Assembly: GCF_901709675.1 (NCBI RefSeq)
Contig: NC_051103.1
Coordinates: forward strand, 3,457,501-3,521,500
Source of the DNA: Syngnathus acus
Lineage: Eukaryota; Chordata; Actinopteri; Syngnathiformes; Syngnathidae
Length of the DNA: 64,000 bases
Reading direction: 5' to 3'
A model generated the notes under the pieces. The model was not told where the DNA came from. It saw nothing but the letters and a program-made list of their open reading frames with translations, and did not search any database. Of the stretch, positions 11,198 through 21,974 are shown piece by piece. Every line of letters begins with the position of its first letter. Position 1 is the stretch's first letter. A program made the translations under genes and the position numbers.

Positions 11198-12308
11198 ATG
11201 CAGTTTTTGATCAGCGCCATCGTCGTCTTTGGTGAGTTTAATTTCATCCCAATTTGATTGTTTTTTCAGGGAATATTAATATTCATAAGATATGATCGAA
11301 AGCAAATTTCAGCATATGTATTTTTTCCAGTAAAATTATTTCTGAGTAGAAAAATTTAAACTTTTGATTGTGAAATTTGTGAACTTTTGTAATATATTCT
11401 GATTCTCTTAAAATTGTCCAAATATTTCACATTTCTTCTTGTATGTTAAGCGTTACATTTCCTAATATTTTGACTCATTCGTTTGTTGCATCTTACTCCA
11501 CTTATCAATCCATTGATTCAACAATATGAAATCAATTATGATAAGAAGGTGTCAGGTCAGGCAGGGGAATTCATGGGGTCCTGACACTTGCTTGGCTGTT
11601 TACAACAACAGCCACATGGCATGCAAAGTCTAAAATAAGCACGTGAACTTTTGTTGACCTGTGTTGTCCTTTGAGCGTTCATTCCACCGCACCCCGACAA
11701 ACGCAGTAATGATCATTTTGCATTCATAATTAAACAAAGTGCTAAATTTTGGAAGCAGCACAGTGCATGACCTTAATGTCCTTCCTGCCACTTTTGTGAC
11801 CCGATTACTATTTGTTGCAGAGACACTGCTGACGAGGGTGATGGGAAGTGGCGGAGGCGCTACGGAAGCCAAAGAGAAACTGGGTCAGTCACGTTAGCGG
11901 GTTTTTTTTCTATGTATGCATGCGTGTGTTTACTGGTTGTTTCTCCTTTCAGAAATGGAATACATTTTCATTGGATTGGGCCTTGGCCTTTTTTTGACTC
12001 TTTTTATTGTCATTTGCAAGTACTGCGTCATCAGGAAACACATACAAGACAAAAGGTAAGCTACGATTTAAAAACTGTAACCCGAAAAGTGTTTTCTGAC
12101 AAAAATGTAGGACTTATCAAGGTGACCCGTGACCTTTAACATGATCTGACCCCGACATGAGTGGCATCTAAAGCAAAGATAAATAACGTGAATATTTCTC
12201 CAATTTTTTCTCCATAGGTCTGAAGACCACATTGCTTTCATTCGGATGGGAGGTGCTACGTCATTTGAAAAGAGATTAAAAATAAGACAGCAACTCAACA
12301 GCGTATAG
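11198..12308 (+). CDS. tmem273: Small single-pass membrane protein, probable TMEM273
   Basis: Four short exons, 11198-11231, 11821-11883, 11953-12055 and 12218-12308, have good GT-AG borders and matching phases (1, 1, 2), giving 96 residues ending in TAG. Residues 1-20 (MQFLISAIVVFETLL...) look like a signal peptide. A short Gly-rich ectodomain follows, then a membrane segment at about 36-54 with repeated glycines (FIGLGLGLFLTLF), then a basic flank KYCVIRKHIQDKR and a cytoplasmic tail of about 30 residues. Human TMEM273 (C10orf128) has the same plan and the same location between C10orf71 and VSTM4, so the name rests mainly on synteny and architecture. Function of the family is poorly known. 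Possible polyadenylation signal ATTAAA at 12483-12488. Too short per exon to be seen as a single reading frame. Confidence 0.68.
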
Positions 12309-13313
12309 TTCCGTGTGCCTTGCCGTCTTCTTGCTCTACTGACACTCATATTGCAGCCTCATTATTTGGCAGGAACTTGCACAAGGAAAATAGTTGTCTG
12401 CCACAAGGGGACAGCATTACACATGGAAAACTTTCAGAAGATTGCTACGTACGTATTGATGACTGTGTTACTTTTGTTCAAAATTAAACACTGATGAAAA
12501 CTTTGATAAGCCATTTTCAATATGCACGTTGAAAAGCTTCATTTTGAAAACAAAAGTTTGTCATTATGTGGCCTATGTGTTCAAGTGAGTTGAGTCTCAT
12601 TTAGACTAAAGTAGTGCTTTGTTGCCATCTTGTGGCCTCTAGAGGCAATTATGAACCTTTATGGGAGCGCATCCGTCATTTGCATAAGTTGTAACCTGCA
12701 AATCGTCCGTCATCATCATTTTGTCTTTTTTTTAGAAAAAAATATATTGATCATTATTAGCAATAACTTCTATTTTAACATTTTCAAATAATCACTTCTA
12801 CACCATTCCCAGGAAATCACAATGTCCCATCACTTGTGTGCTATTTTTGATCTTTCCACAGACTACTCATGTGGTCCTTTGGGGTCACAGATGTAGCCCA
12901 ACTTATTTCTCAGCCTAACCAAGGGCCACACACAATCTCAAACTAATTCACCCATTGCCACCCCCTCCCTTATCCAAAATACAAGCCCTGAATGAGAGCC
13001 ACGCCGACCGCTCTGCACAGCTGGAAGTGTGATTTTCTCGGCCGCACACGCCCTCCATCCTACGCAGGAACTCACGTTTCCCTCGCGTTTGCCAGATGCA
13101 AAGAACGCAAGCGTGCTCACCTCTCAATAGTGTGTGTGTCGGCATGTGTGTGTGTGAGGCAGCACGGGGGGAGGTTCTGAGTGTTTCATATTACACTTCT
13201 CTGTTGGATGGGAAAAGGGGGGGAGACGAAGAAAAGAAGGCGGAGGAAACTTTGGGCTCCTTTTCCTCAGAACCATTCAACTTTAAAGTTAATGGAGGCT
13301 GCAGTCGTGGAAA
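12309..13313. other. Intergenic region before vstm4
   Basis: Contains the probable 3' end of the TMEM273-like gene, one copy of a dispersed repeat (12582-12640), and the vstm4 promoter/leader. The leader has an out-of-frame upstream ATG at 13292, 22 nt before the vstm4 start. No further gene seen. Confidence 0.5.
12582..12640 (+). repeat. Dispersed short repeat with CTCF-like core, copy 1
   Basis: Begins AAGTGAGTTGAG, continues through a CATTTAGAC segment and ends in GCCATCTTGTGGC. The same order of elements recurs at 13611-13660 and 33085-33160. Confidence 0.55.
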
Positions 13314-16300
13314 ATGGTCTGCTCTGTGGTCTTTGCTCTCCTGATTCAAGCTCTGTTTGGAGGTAAGAATGATGCACAAATGTTTGCCTTTGCAGAAAAG
13401 ATGCCAGAAAAGCGACGGCAGTTTAATTTAAACAGTTGCGAAAAGTAATTGAAGTTGTTTTGATGGTGCACTGGTCGGAACAGTTCCAATGTTTCTGTCT
13501 GTAGATAGGAAAGTGGATGCCTGTCAAACGAAACATGCACTTTGACCTCAAAAACATTTTACGTCAAAACTTGCAATGAATGTCATAGTTTAGATGAAAG
13601 AATGAAAATTTCAAGTGAGTTGAGGAGCTTCATTTAGACTTTGCTGCCATCTTGTGGCCATTCCAAACAAATTTGCCACCATTGCACTTAAAAATCATCT
13701 GGCCAAATGTTTGTCATAAAATTATTTTTCTTTTGATAGATTTGTGTTCCGCTATCAACGTTACCATCACGCCGTCCCCCTTCACGGTGGTCCAGGAGGG
13801 CCAAAACGTCACACTCTCGTGCGTCGTGTCCCAGCGACGTCGCAATTCCGCCTTGCCCGTTGTGAAATGGACCTTTCTGCCGGCGGGCTACGACAGTCCG
13901 GAAGACGAACTCCTCATCGCCCGGGTCAACATGAGAAAAGCCCGCTTCTATGGAAACTACACCAAGAGCTTCTCGTGGCCCAAGATGAAGCTGACGGTGG
14001 TGAAGCAGGGCAAGATCTTTGACTTGCTGATCTTGAACGTGTCCGAGAGGGACAGAGGTCTCTACATATGTCGGGTTCAGGAATTCAAAAAGCAGCAGGA
14101 TCGCTGGAAGGCCTCGTGCAACTCCACGGCGACAACTGAACTCAGAGGTGAGAACCTTGAAGAAGCTTTCCGTCACCCAACTTTCATTTTCTTAAGAAGC
14201 TGTGGTCGTTTGTTGCTGGATGAGCTCATTGCATTCATCATGTCGGGGGCGGCGACTTCGACAGCTATTTCAGTCACCGCAACAGAAGCATTGTCAAATG
14301 TTGTTTTGCTACAACTTCAACCACATTTTTTTACTCCACAGCCATTTTCTATGGAGCTGCAGATGTTGCTAAAGAGCTCCCAGATGCGCCGTTTGAGGTT
14401 TTTACGATGAAGCTTTTCTGCTCAGTGTTAAATCCGACTCCATTAGTAAAAAAGCGATAAAGATGACATTGCCCACATTGCCATGCGAAGCATCTGGGAA
14501 TCATTCAAACGTGATAAATATATTTCCCCGCAGGTAAAATGCATTTCAGATGCCGCTGGTTACAATCCAGGCTGAATATAGAAGGATGATCCACCGCCGC
14601 AGTGAGTTGACAGGAGATCAACTTGAAGTACGACCCGAAGGCAGTGTGAGGTTTTAGTGGTGCTTTTGACTGACTCACAGAGCGGAACAGATGACACATG
14701 TAGCACAGAAGCCTTTTCACTATTATTCAAATGAAAAAATTCAAACAAGGACGACAAGATTATTTTCAACTTTCGTATTTCTTGCCTGCAAAAACACAAA
14801 ATGTTTCTCCGTCACCACATTTTTCCATGGACGTGCGATCCTATGGGCCGTGACTTTCGGAACCGAGTGACCGTGTCTCAGGCCAAGTCTGGGTCGGGCC
14901 TACACGCAGACCTGAACGCGAGCTGTTGACATTGGCCACGTCCGAGGGTTTCCTCCCAATGTAGGACACGAGAGTGCAGACAGAAATGGGAGAAAAATGT
15001 CACAGGAAGGGGAAGCCTTCGGAATTATCATATGGTACTGTTATTTATTTTTTTTCTTTGTCATGTCGTATATAATTCCCGGAGTCCCTGTGGCCCGATG
15101 ACATCAGGTGCCCAGGTGTTTCCTCATTTGGTGTCTCACAAAAAAAATTAAAAATGGTCGCACTCACAATAATAAAGACAGTTGATTGTTTGATAGCTGT
15201 GTTCAGTGGATGATGAATGCATAGACTCATCAATTCATCAGTGTACAAATGTTAGCTTTGTTGTTGCCCTCCTCAAAAGAGCCTTGACTGTCTTAAATGA
15301 AACTCTGTTCCTCGAATGGTCGACTCATTCATTCTGGTTTAATGTCGTCTTTAAAATAGAGGGCACGTTCTAAAATGGCCATTGAAGCAGTTTAGTCCTA
15401 AAGCCAAGTCCCTAAGAACCGAACAAGTGTTGTCTCCAATGTGGTTTTTGCTGTTTTATTCCACGGAAGTGTCAGTGTCAGTGTTTTCATTGTCACTCAC
15501 AAAGCCGTCTGTGCACGTTCCGTGGAATTCGACGAAAATGTTCTGTGCGATATTCCCATGTGGAAACGGCATGATGCCCATTGAAATGTTGAATTCTGGA
15601 TTTTCATTGGTGCGGTCTTCACTTTGTAGGCTGCTTGCATCGCTGCCACTGTCTTCCGTTGATGCCTCGCTGTCGTCGTTATTGGGTTGGTTGTCAACGT
15701 TGATATCGTTGGCCTCGTTGTTATTGTCCTCCAGGTTGGCGTTGTGGTGTTCGACGCTGGCGTCGCTGTCATTGTGTTCAGTATTGCCATCGTTGTCTTC
15801 AACATTGTCATCGTTATCTTCGTTATTGTCGTCAATATTGGCATCACTGCCGTTGTTTTCAATATCAATCGTGGGGTTATGGTCGCTGTCCTCACTTTCT
15901 TCAATATTAGCATCATTGTTTTCAAGATTGCCATCATTGTCTTCACTACTAGGATTAGCGTCAATCTCTTCACTATTCCTGTCACTTGCATCTGCTTCGG
16001 CATCGTTGACGTTGTTTTCGTGGTCTCCGCCTGGTCTTGGAGCCACCCGAAAGGAAATGGTGATCTCCTCGTTAGAGACGCAAACATTGACTCTGAGGGC
16101 TCCCATGTTTGGTGCTCCTCGTCCTAATCTTCGTCGGAAACGGCGGCCTATAAGATTGTTGAAACACGATATGCTAATGTAATTTCCTTAAAAGTTGTTG
16201 CTAAGCAGATAAATACTTACGAATTGGACCGTTGTGTTGTCCGTCGCCTTGTACTTCCATTTTGTCGGAAAACAACCAACAAATTAGCTGTAGTGACAGT

Positions 16301-18525
16301 AGTGGGCAAACGAAGCTTCAGATTTGCTTCATGAACCAGTTGTAGTTTCTTTCATTTTTTACTCCACCAGCTAACACTGTTGTACTCAAAACATATTGAA
16401 TAGGCTGCACAACTGGACCCCACACCAAAGCCACCGGTCTATAAAATGCCTGTTTATAAAGCAGTCGTTGGTCAAATGTGTATTTGTCCTGCAGCTCCTG
16501 CGCTACTTGAGGCCTTATCATGATGGTTCCACAGAAATGTGGCCAGTTTTAAGATCAAAGATGTGGCATTGTGACTTGCTCCACAACAGTTGTGCACCAT
16601 CAGCTTAACTGTAACTCTATGGCATCACGCGCTATTTGTTTGTAACACTTTCATGAGATCATCTCGTATGATCATAGCATTGTGATGAAAGTGATGTCAT
16701 CATATACAACCGTCATGGTGGCCTGGACACACTCACAATTTGCAACACCTAACGGGCACCTTTCTTTGTCATATTAATATGAACCCACAAGTTCTACTAC
16801 TTGCTAAATGTAGCAGTAAATTTAGTCTGGCAGCAAGGAAGCCACAATGATGACTATAGGCTTTCTTTTCTCACTGTGTGTTTTTTTTTCTCCCCTTCCA
16901 TGTAGTACATGTGTTTCCGGCCACCGAGGCCAAAGACAGCTTGTGGACTTTGTTTGAAGGTAAGTTATTGTAAAGTATGAGTGTGTGCGTCAAAAATAGT
17001 CCAACCAAAAGGAAATACTTCTTTTTTTTTTCAGATGTTTACCTTTGTGCTGTGCTCATTTGCTGCGTGGGCCTGCTGTGCATGTGCATGTTCACCGTGA
17101 CGGTAACTTGCCAGTGTATACAGAGGAAACGACGGTTAAAAGGTCAGCAGACAGAGACATCACTATGACCTCAAAATCTGCATTAGTTTGCAATTCACGT
17201 TTATTTTTTACTTGCTATTTCCTTGTAGATAATTACCACTTGGTCCGAAGCTCTAGGAATAGGTAAGAATTGCCCAAAATGTGGTCTTGTGAAATGACGA
17301 GCCAAATAATGGCGACCGTATTTTCCAGACTATGAGGTGCACCTAAAAAGCTAAAATTTTCTCAAAAGCCGAGCGAAAAAAAGCAACATTTTCTCAGTGC
17401 GCCTTATAGTCCGGAAACTATGGTACTATGGTGCATCTTTAGGTCAATTTTAAACAAAAAAAAAGTGTTCATCTATTTTCTAATGATGCCCTGGATTTGT
17501 TCTTTAACTACAGCTCAGGAGAAACCGTTACCGGTGTGGTCAATGTGTCTCCTGCCTTGACCAAGAAGGAGAGAAGATACAGAAAGAAAAGGAGCAAAGA
17601 TTATCAAAAGGAAATACCACCAGAGATTCCAGCAAAAGGTATCAAATTTCAAAATGTTTTGGTCGTCAAGCTAATATGAGTGTAAAAAAAGTTTATATTT
17701 AGTGCTTTAGTTAGCAAGTTTGAGTAATGGCGCTTTAAGCTAACATTTTTAATTCAAGCAAACCACATTTCGGTTGCACTTGGTAATTAGCCGCCGGAAT
17801 GCAATCCATCAGATCTATCTCTGTGTTGCTCTTTTCCTACATTGAGAACATTGAAAGACAACTCAAATATGAAAGATGATGGCACGTGACTTTAAGGTTT
17901 GCGGCTCTGTTTTTCAGAGCCGAAAATGCTGATTGTTGCTTTTTTTCCGGAACCGCAGCTTATTGTCTGTTTGACGCTGTTGCTCGTTTAAACACATATT
18001 TGTCCAAGGGAAGAAAACAAAACCCCAACCTTTATTTCACCCCTCCAGTTCCCATTGCAGACAAAGCAAGGAAACCTAAACTTTTAAAACCACAACCAAG
18101 GAAATTAGTTTTGGTGAGTACAAATCACATTTTCAACAATGTTCTGCTGATCTGCATCTTTTTTTTTTTATTGATGCCAAATAATGGGAAAACCACCCAG
18201 TAATCACTTCCATTTGTTTTTTTTAGTCGCTATTGTGCTGAATGGAAACCTTTTGATTTTATGACTGATACCAAATAGGCCAAAAATAACTATGATTATT
18301 TTATTGACATTGCTTTCTTCCATTGCAATCACTTATGAATAGTGCAGTTATGTCATTTTGGTGTGCCATTGATTTTGGCATGCTTCCTTCCTTCCTCAGC
18401 CAAAGATAGTGGAGGAGAATCTAACCTACGCAGAGTTGGATCTGGTCAAGCCAATCCCGGAAGCAAAGGCGTCTCGGACTGGCACGGTATACGCTCAGAT
18501 ACTTTTTGGGGAGCAGCAGCTATGA
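13314..18525 (+). CDS. vstm4: V-set and transmembrane domain-containing protein 4
   Basis: Type I membrane protein with one Ig V-set domain. Eight exons: 13314-13362, 13740-14147, 16906-16959, 17035-17142, 17229-17262, 17514-17638, 18049-18113, 18400-18525. All junctions are GT-AG and in phase, giving 322 residues (human about 320). Residues 1-16 plus the next few are the signal peptide. The V-set domain fills exon 2, with its disulfide cysteines in NVTLSCVV and GLYICRVQ. A short stalk in exon 3 precedes the membrane segment in exon 4 (about 174-195, Cys-rich). A strongly basic cytoplasmic stretch (KKERRYRKKRSKD) follows. The tail ends with LTYAEL (289-294) and TVYAQI (310-315), which fit ITIM-like and ITSM-like tyrosine motifs. 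Intron 2 contains an antisense gene. AATAAA at 18768-18773 may end the transcript. Confidence 0.93.
13611..13660 (+). repeat. Dispersed short repeat with CTCF-like core, copy 2
   Basis: In vstm4 intron 1. Shares AAGTGAGTTGAGGAGCTTC, CATTTAGACTTTG and GCCATCTTGTGGCC with the copies at 12582 and 33085. Confidence 0.55.
15456..16260 (-). CDS. Unknown acidic low-complexity protein nested in vstm4 intron 2
   Basis: Two exons on the strand opposite vstm4: 16260-16221 (MEVQGDGQHNGPI, donor gtaagt) and 16147-15456 (acceptor ...atcttatag), joined in phase 1 to give 243 residues ending in TAA. Residues 14-24 are basic (RRRFRRRLGRG). Residues 28-54 look ordered (GALRVNVCV, EITISFRVAP). Residues about 55-195 are almost entirely D, E, N and S in degenerate repeats such as EDNDGN and ENNDAN. 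A hydrophobic segment follows (FNISMGIMPFPHGN...), then an acidic end. The stop codon overlaps an AATAAA. I do not recognise the family. The acidic tract resembles those of nucleolar or histone-binding proteins only in composition. Human FAM170B lies near VSTM4, but I see no zinc-finger signature here. The long frame plus two matching splice sites favours a real gene; low complexity weakens the inference. Confidence 0.55.
17315..17424. mobile_element. Short MITE-like element with terminal inverted repeats
   Basis: In vstm4 intron 5. The left end (CCGTATTTTCCAGACTATGA...) and the reverse complement of the right end (CCATAGTTTCCGGACTATAA...) match over about 27 bp. Outward GTGCACC/GTGCGCC blocks sit inside the ends. 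I remember closely similar palindromic elements as very common in fish genomes. Confidence 0.6.
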
Positions 18526-20640
18526 AAGGAGACAACAGTTCTCGACTCATTTTCCCTTTTTGTAAATATTTCCTTTTTTATTTATAGTCTGTGTTTTGAT
18601 AGAAAATGCTGTCTTTGATTCCACTTTTCAATGAGGGGCAGTTTAGCAGACAGTGGAACTCCCGAAATGCATTATTTGTGATGATTGCATCTTCATCAAA
18701 GTATTGCGCCACACTCTTACATCTAGTGGGTTCTCATTGACAAAAAAAAAACTGTGGAGACAGACACAATAAACACAAACATGAACGTGACCTAATGTAA
18801 TTCATGTGATTTGCTTCCAGTGTGCCCAGCCTTATCTCGCCACGCAACATCTGTGCAGCGTCTGTTTCTCGGTGTCACGCTGCAATTTACGCTCGCCACA
18901 ACTCAAGACACTTGATATGAAACTAGCGATTAGCCCTTAGACTGCAAACCTCACACTGTCAACTTTGTCAGCTGCTTTCATCTTGTGTTTTAACAGCCAA
19001 TTTAGCTGCGACATGCACAAACGCAGCAAAACAAGCCTGCAGCTACGCGGCGGTGGCGACGACTCGACATTTTCCTCATTTTGCCTTGTAAAAACATTCT
19101 GACGCGTCGAAAGGACACAACTGATCAGACTATAACTTCAATTAATCGTATTCCCTACCCCTATTGCCAATACTTTTAGCTACTTCTTCTTAAGCTATGA
19201 TTTAATAGCAGCCCCCCCCAACCCACCCCTGACAGGAAAATGAGTCCCATGTGTGGCAAATCTCAAATAACCGACTGCAAGTGGGTTAAAAAAACGGTGC
19301 TGTGTTTCAATGCAATCCAACTTGGCTGTGGCCAGGAAATGCATAAAAAGACACATTTGAAAATTCTGAGTGTCCAACGCAATTATATGGAACACATGAT
19401 ACCAAACATTAATGTAAGTTTATTTGAAAAACTGAAAAAGTTCAGCATGATGCAAAGCCAAGTCCGACATTTATTTGAAACGGTGAGGAACTGATTGTCT
19501 GACAAAGCGATTCTCCACATGTGATGACAAAATAACGGACTTCCCTTTGCTAGTGATGTCACTGGTTCAAAAGAGGAAAACAAAACCTATTGTTAGACAA
19601 AACCGCTGCATGTCTCAACAACCATTATGCCTCATGTCCTCATCTGCTCAAACAGCATATCCTGTGCGGTGGCACAAATGCACAGCTTGAGCAGACAGAA
19701 AGCAGCAGAATGAAAGCGTAGAGCGAAATCACAAGATGGAGGAATGAGATATAATGCTTGCTTGATTTGTCTGCTTTTCTGTGGATCTCAAGGCCAAGTA
19801 GTCTAAAGGGAAACAGATTGACTCACATCAAGTCTGTAATATCAATGACATCATATATGCACAATTACTTTTCGAGCCAAATGATTTTATGAATACTGGC
19901 CCAGTTTTTGTTTTTTTGGCCGAGGCATATAGTTTGAAGCCGGGAAAGCCACAACTATTTGAAAGCTTAGACGAATACATGAAGGGCTGTGTCCATGGTG
20001 CCGGTTTTCCTAAATATGTTTGGCAGGCTATAATTCTTCTTGCCCACTTGAGTTGTTTATTTGGACTCAAAAGGCATAAACAATAGTGTGCTGAGTTACA
20101 AAGGCCTTGTGACCATTTCTGGAGACGTTTGTATGTTGATCCCGAGTGCCTCATTTTGTTTTCTCTGTGTGTGCAAATGCGGAAGCTGCGACTAATTGCT
20201 GTGATATATATGATGTGAATAAATACATTTAAAGTGTATACATTTAATCAATTTATTTCAATTGAAATAAGGAAGGTACGGACAAAATAATGCTGTAATG
20301 CTGATAAAAATACTGTACAGTAAAAATGAAAGAATAAATTGGTTGATTGGTCAATAAAACAAGTCATTAACTTAAAAATATACTTACATTAAAAAGAATA
20401 CAAGAAAATCATTGTCAAATTTTAGGCAGACTACCATTTTTACAAATCTACCCTTAAATCTAATGTTTAAATTTTCAATCATGGCTGTATGGAATTCATT
20501 GAAATAAATCCTGGGGGAAGAAGGTTTTTTTTTTTTCTTTTGTATGAAGGCATCTTCAGAATTTTTGGTTGAACTTCCTGCCTTCAGCATGTATTAAATT
20601 GTAACCTTTATCCGCCAAGAGCGCACTTCAAGCAAGTTAG
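18526..20640. other. Intergenic region after vstm4
   Basis: Begins with the vstm4 3' UTR. The rest is AT-rich, with no supported coding exon. The small open frames at 19240-19494, 19889-20086 and their antisense partners lack family features or splice partners. Confidence 0.55.
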
Positions 20641-20650
20641 TGGAAAAAGA

Positions 20651-20664
20651 TTGCCACCTAGTGG
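20651..20664 (-). promoter_or_regulatory. CTCF-like core motif
   Basis: On the - strand this reads CCACTAGGTGGCAA; its first 12 bases fit the remembered CTCF core CCASYAGRKGGC. It sits at the outer edge of the inverted-repeat block. Confidence 0.4.
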
Positions 20665-20784
20665 TAAGATGGTGTCACTGTCTGTCACTGTCTGTGACAA
20701 CCTCCGGGAATCCCAAGGTTGCCCATTACTTGAATTTCCAGGGTTAACCGAAGCAGCTACCATAACAGGTCACCTGGTAGCGCT

Positions 20785-21021
20785 AGCGTGCAAAGCGCCG
20801 TTGGACAAGCAGGAGAAGAAGGTTTTGATTGGCGGACGTGACGTCAGGCTCTCAGGTGAATTGAAGACCGGTGTGCACGGAAGGAGTCATTTGATACAGG
20901 TGACGCAAAATGGCGTCCTCCCGCGTGGCCACTTCGCAGGTAGGTCTACACACGAGCGAATGTGTGTCGTTTGCTGCCGTTTCTCACGATGCCTTTTTGC
21001 AGGATTTTCACACTTGAGGAC
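20785..21021 (+). repeat. Inverted-repeat arm 1: promoter plus 30-nt first exon
   Basis: About 240 bp, nearly identical to the reverse complement of 26913-27156. Contains an inverted CCAAT box (ATTGG near 20828), a full CRE TGACGTCA at 20839-20846, and an ATG at 20910 opening MASSRVATSQ up to a GT donor at 20940 (CAG|gtaggt). Both arms encode the same ten residues and keep the donor. This looks like a promoter and first coding exon present twice in opposite orientation. Confidence 0.7.
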
Positions 21022-21587
21022 TTTTTTAATGCTGGCCAGCTCTTTTTTTTCCTTTTCTTTCCCACGTGGTGGTTTTTACTGCAGATGTTTGTTTGACAAA
21101 CCGTCCGCGTTTCTTGGTTCTGTTGAATATAGTGGTGTTTTATTGATGTTTTCATGCAAACTTTTGAATGCGCTTTTTGCCTAACAGATTGTTGCGAGTG
21201 CTTATCAAAACCAAATATTCGTCCACTTTCGGTATTTGTCTACTCCAGGTTATGTGACAAACTCATGCCTAAAAAACGTTTGCAAACATTTTTACTTCCG
21301 GTTTCCGCCCGTACTTTTGACAGCTGAGCGCCACTCCGCCGATTTTGGACCGCAAACTTGGACCGTTTTTGGACTTGAGGTAGGTTGCGTTTGGATAAGA
21401 AAATGTCGCGACTTTTGCACTTGCGTCACTAATCTAAACTGCCGATGAGTAATTTTGAGGCGATTTCTTAGATCTTAATTGGCTTTATTCTGTCAGAATG
21501 GCGCAGCTCCTGCTGCAGATACGATGCTGCAAGTATACGGCGGATAAGAAAATCTCCCGGCTTGTGCACTTGCATTGCCGGGAGTAA
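20910..21587 (+). CDS. Hypothetical three-exon small protein starting in arm 1
   Basis: An in-phase chain can be built: 20910-20939 (MASSRVATSQ), 21324-21379 (acceptor cttttgacag, donor GAG|gtaggt) and 21497-21587 (acceptor tattctgtcag, ending TAA), giving 58 residues. The second exon reads LSATPPILDRKLGPFLDL. The third reads MAQLLLQIRCCK and onward. I recognise no domain, and short exon chains arise easily by chance. The support is the CRE/CCAAT promoter and the strong donor in exon 1. The locus may instead be a non-coding RNA or a broken gene copy. Confidence 0.25.
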
Positions 21588-21660
21588 TTTTGAACACATT
21601 TTATCTGGCCATAATGGCGTTGTGTTGTAAATACAATACTGCAGCTACATGCAACGCTCG
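21393..21660 (+). repeat. Degenerate tandem duplication
   Basis: Two related units (about 21393-21538 and 21540-21660) share GGATAAGAAAAT, TTGTGCACTTGC-type, GAGTAATTTTGA and CATAATGGCG/CAGAATGGCG segments in the same order. Confidence 0.45.
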
Positions 21661-21769
21661 CCCCCCGAAACTGCCAATTTAATTCGTGTCTGTTTTACAC
21701 CAATATGTACGCAATTACTGTTGACATTGGCTTTTTTGTTTTTGTAGCCATAAAATTACTACTGCAGCT

Positions 21770-21777
21770 TATATAAA
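21770..21777 (+). promoter_or_regulatory. TATA box of a candidate internal promoter
   Basis: TATATAAA lies about 50 bp before a split micro-ORF: ATG at 21818, donor ATGAG|gtgagt at 21834/21835, acceptor gatttgcag, second part 21915-21993 ending TGA. The ORF is 31 codons, starting MHFKMRLEEEPNG. No family recognised. Confidence 0.35.
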
Positions 21778-21974
21778 AAGCGAGAAGCAAGATTTGAGGT
21801 TTCAGTGAGGACAGATAATGCACTTCAAAATGAGGTGAGTTCATGTATGGTTGTCACATTCTCATGGCAATTGAAGTTACCAACACACAATTAATGGTGA
21901 TGCGTGATTTGCAGGCTGGAAGAGGAGCCGAATGGCATGCGGAAAGGATCAATTCCACACCCAGTCACGAATCT

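Noticed and set aside
13292-13366. Alternative vstm4 start at ATG 13292 (MEAAVVENGLLCG)
   Set aside because: Different frame, ends after 24 codons and has no signal peptide. The ATG at 13314 gives a typical signal sequence joined in phase to the V-set exon.
15382-16182. 266-codon + strand ORF rich in Leu/Ser opposite the nested gene
   Set aside because: Mirror of the acidic repeat on the other strand. It has no ATG exon with matching splice sites, and its composition follows from the antisense D/N/E codons.
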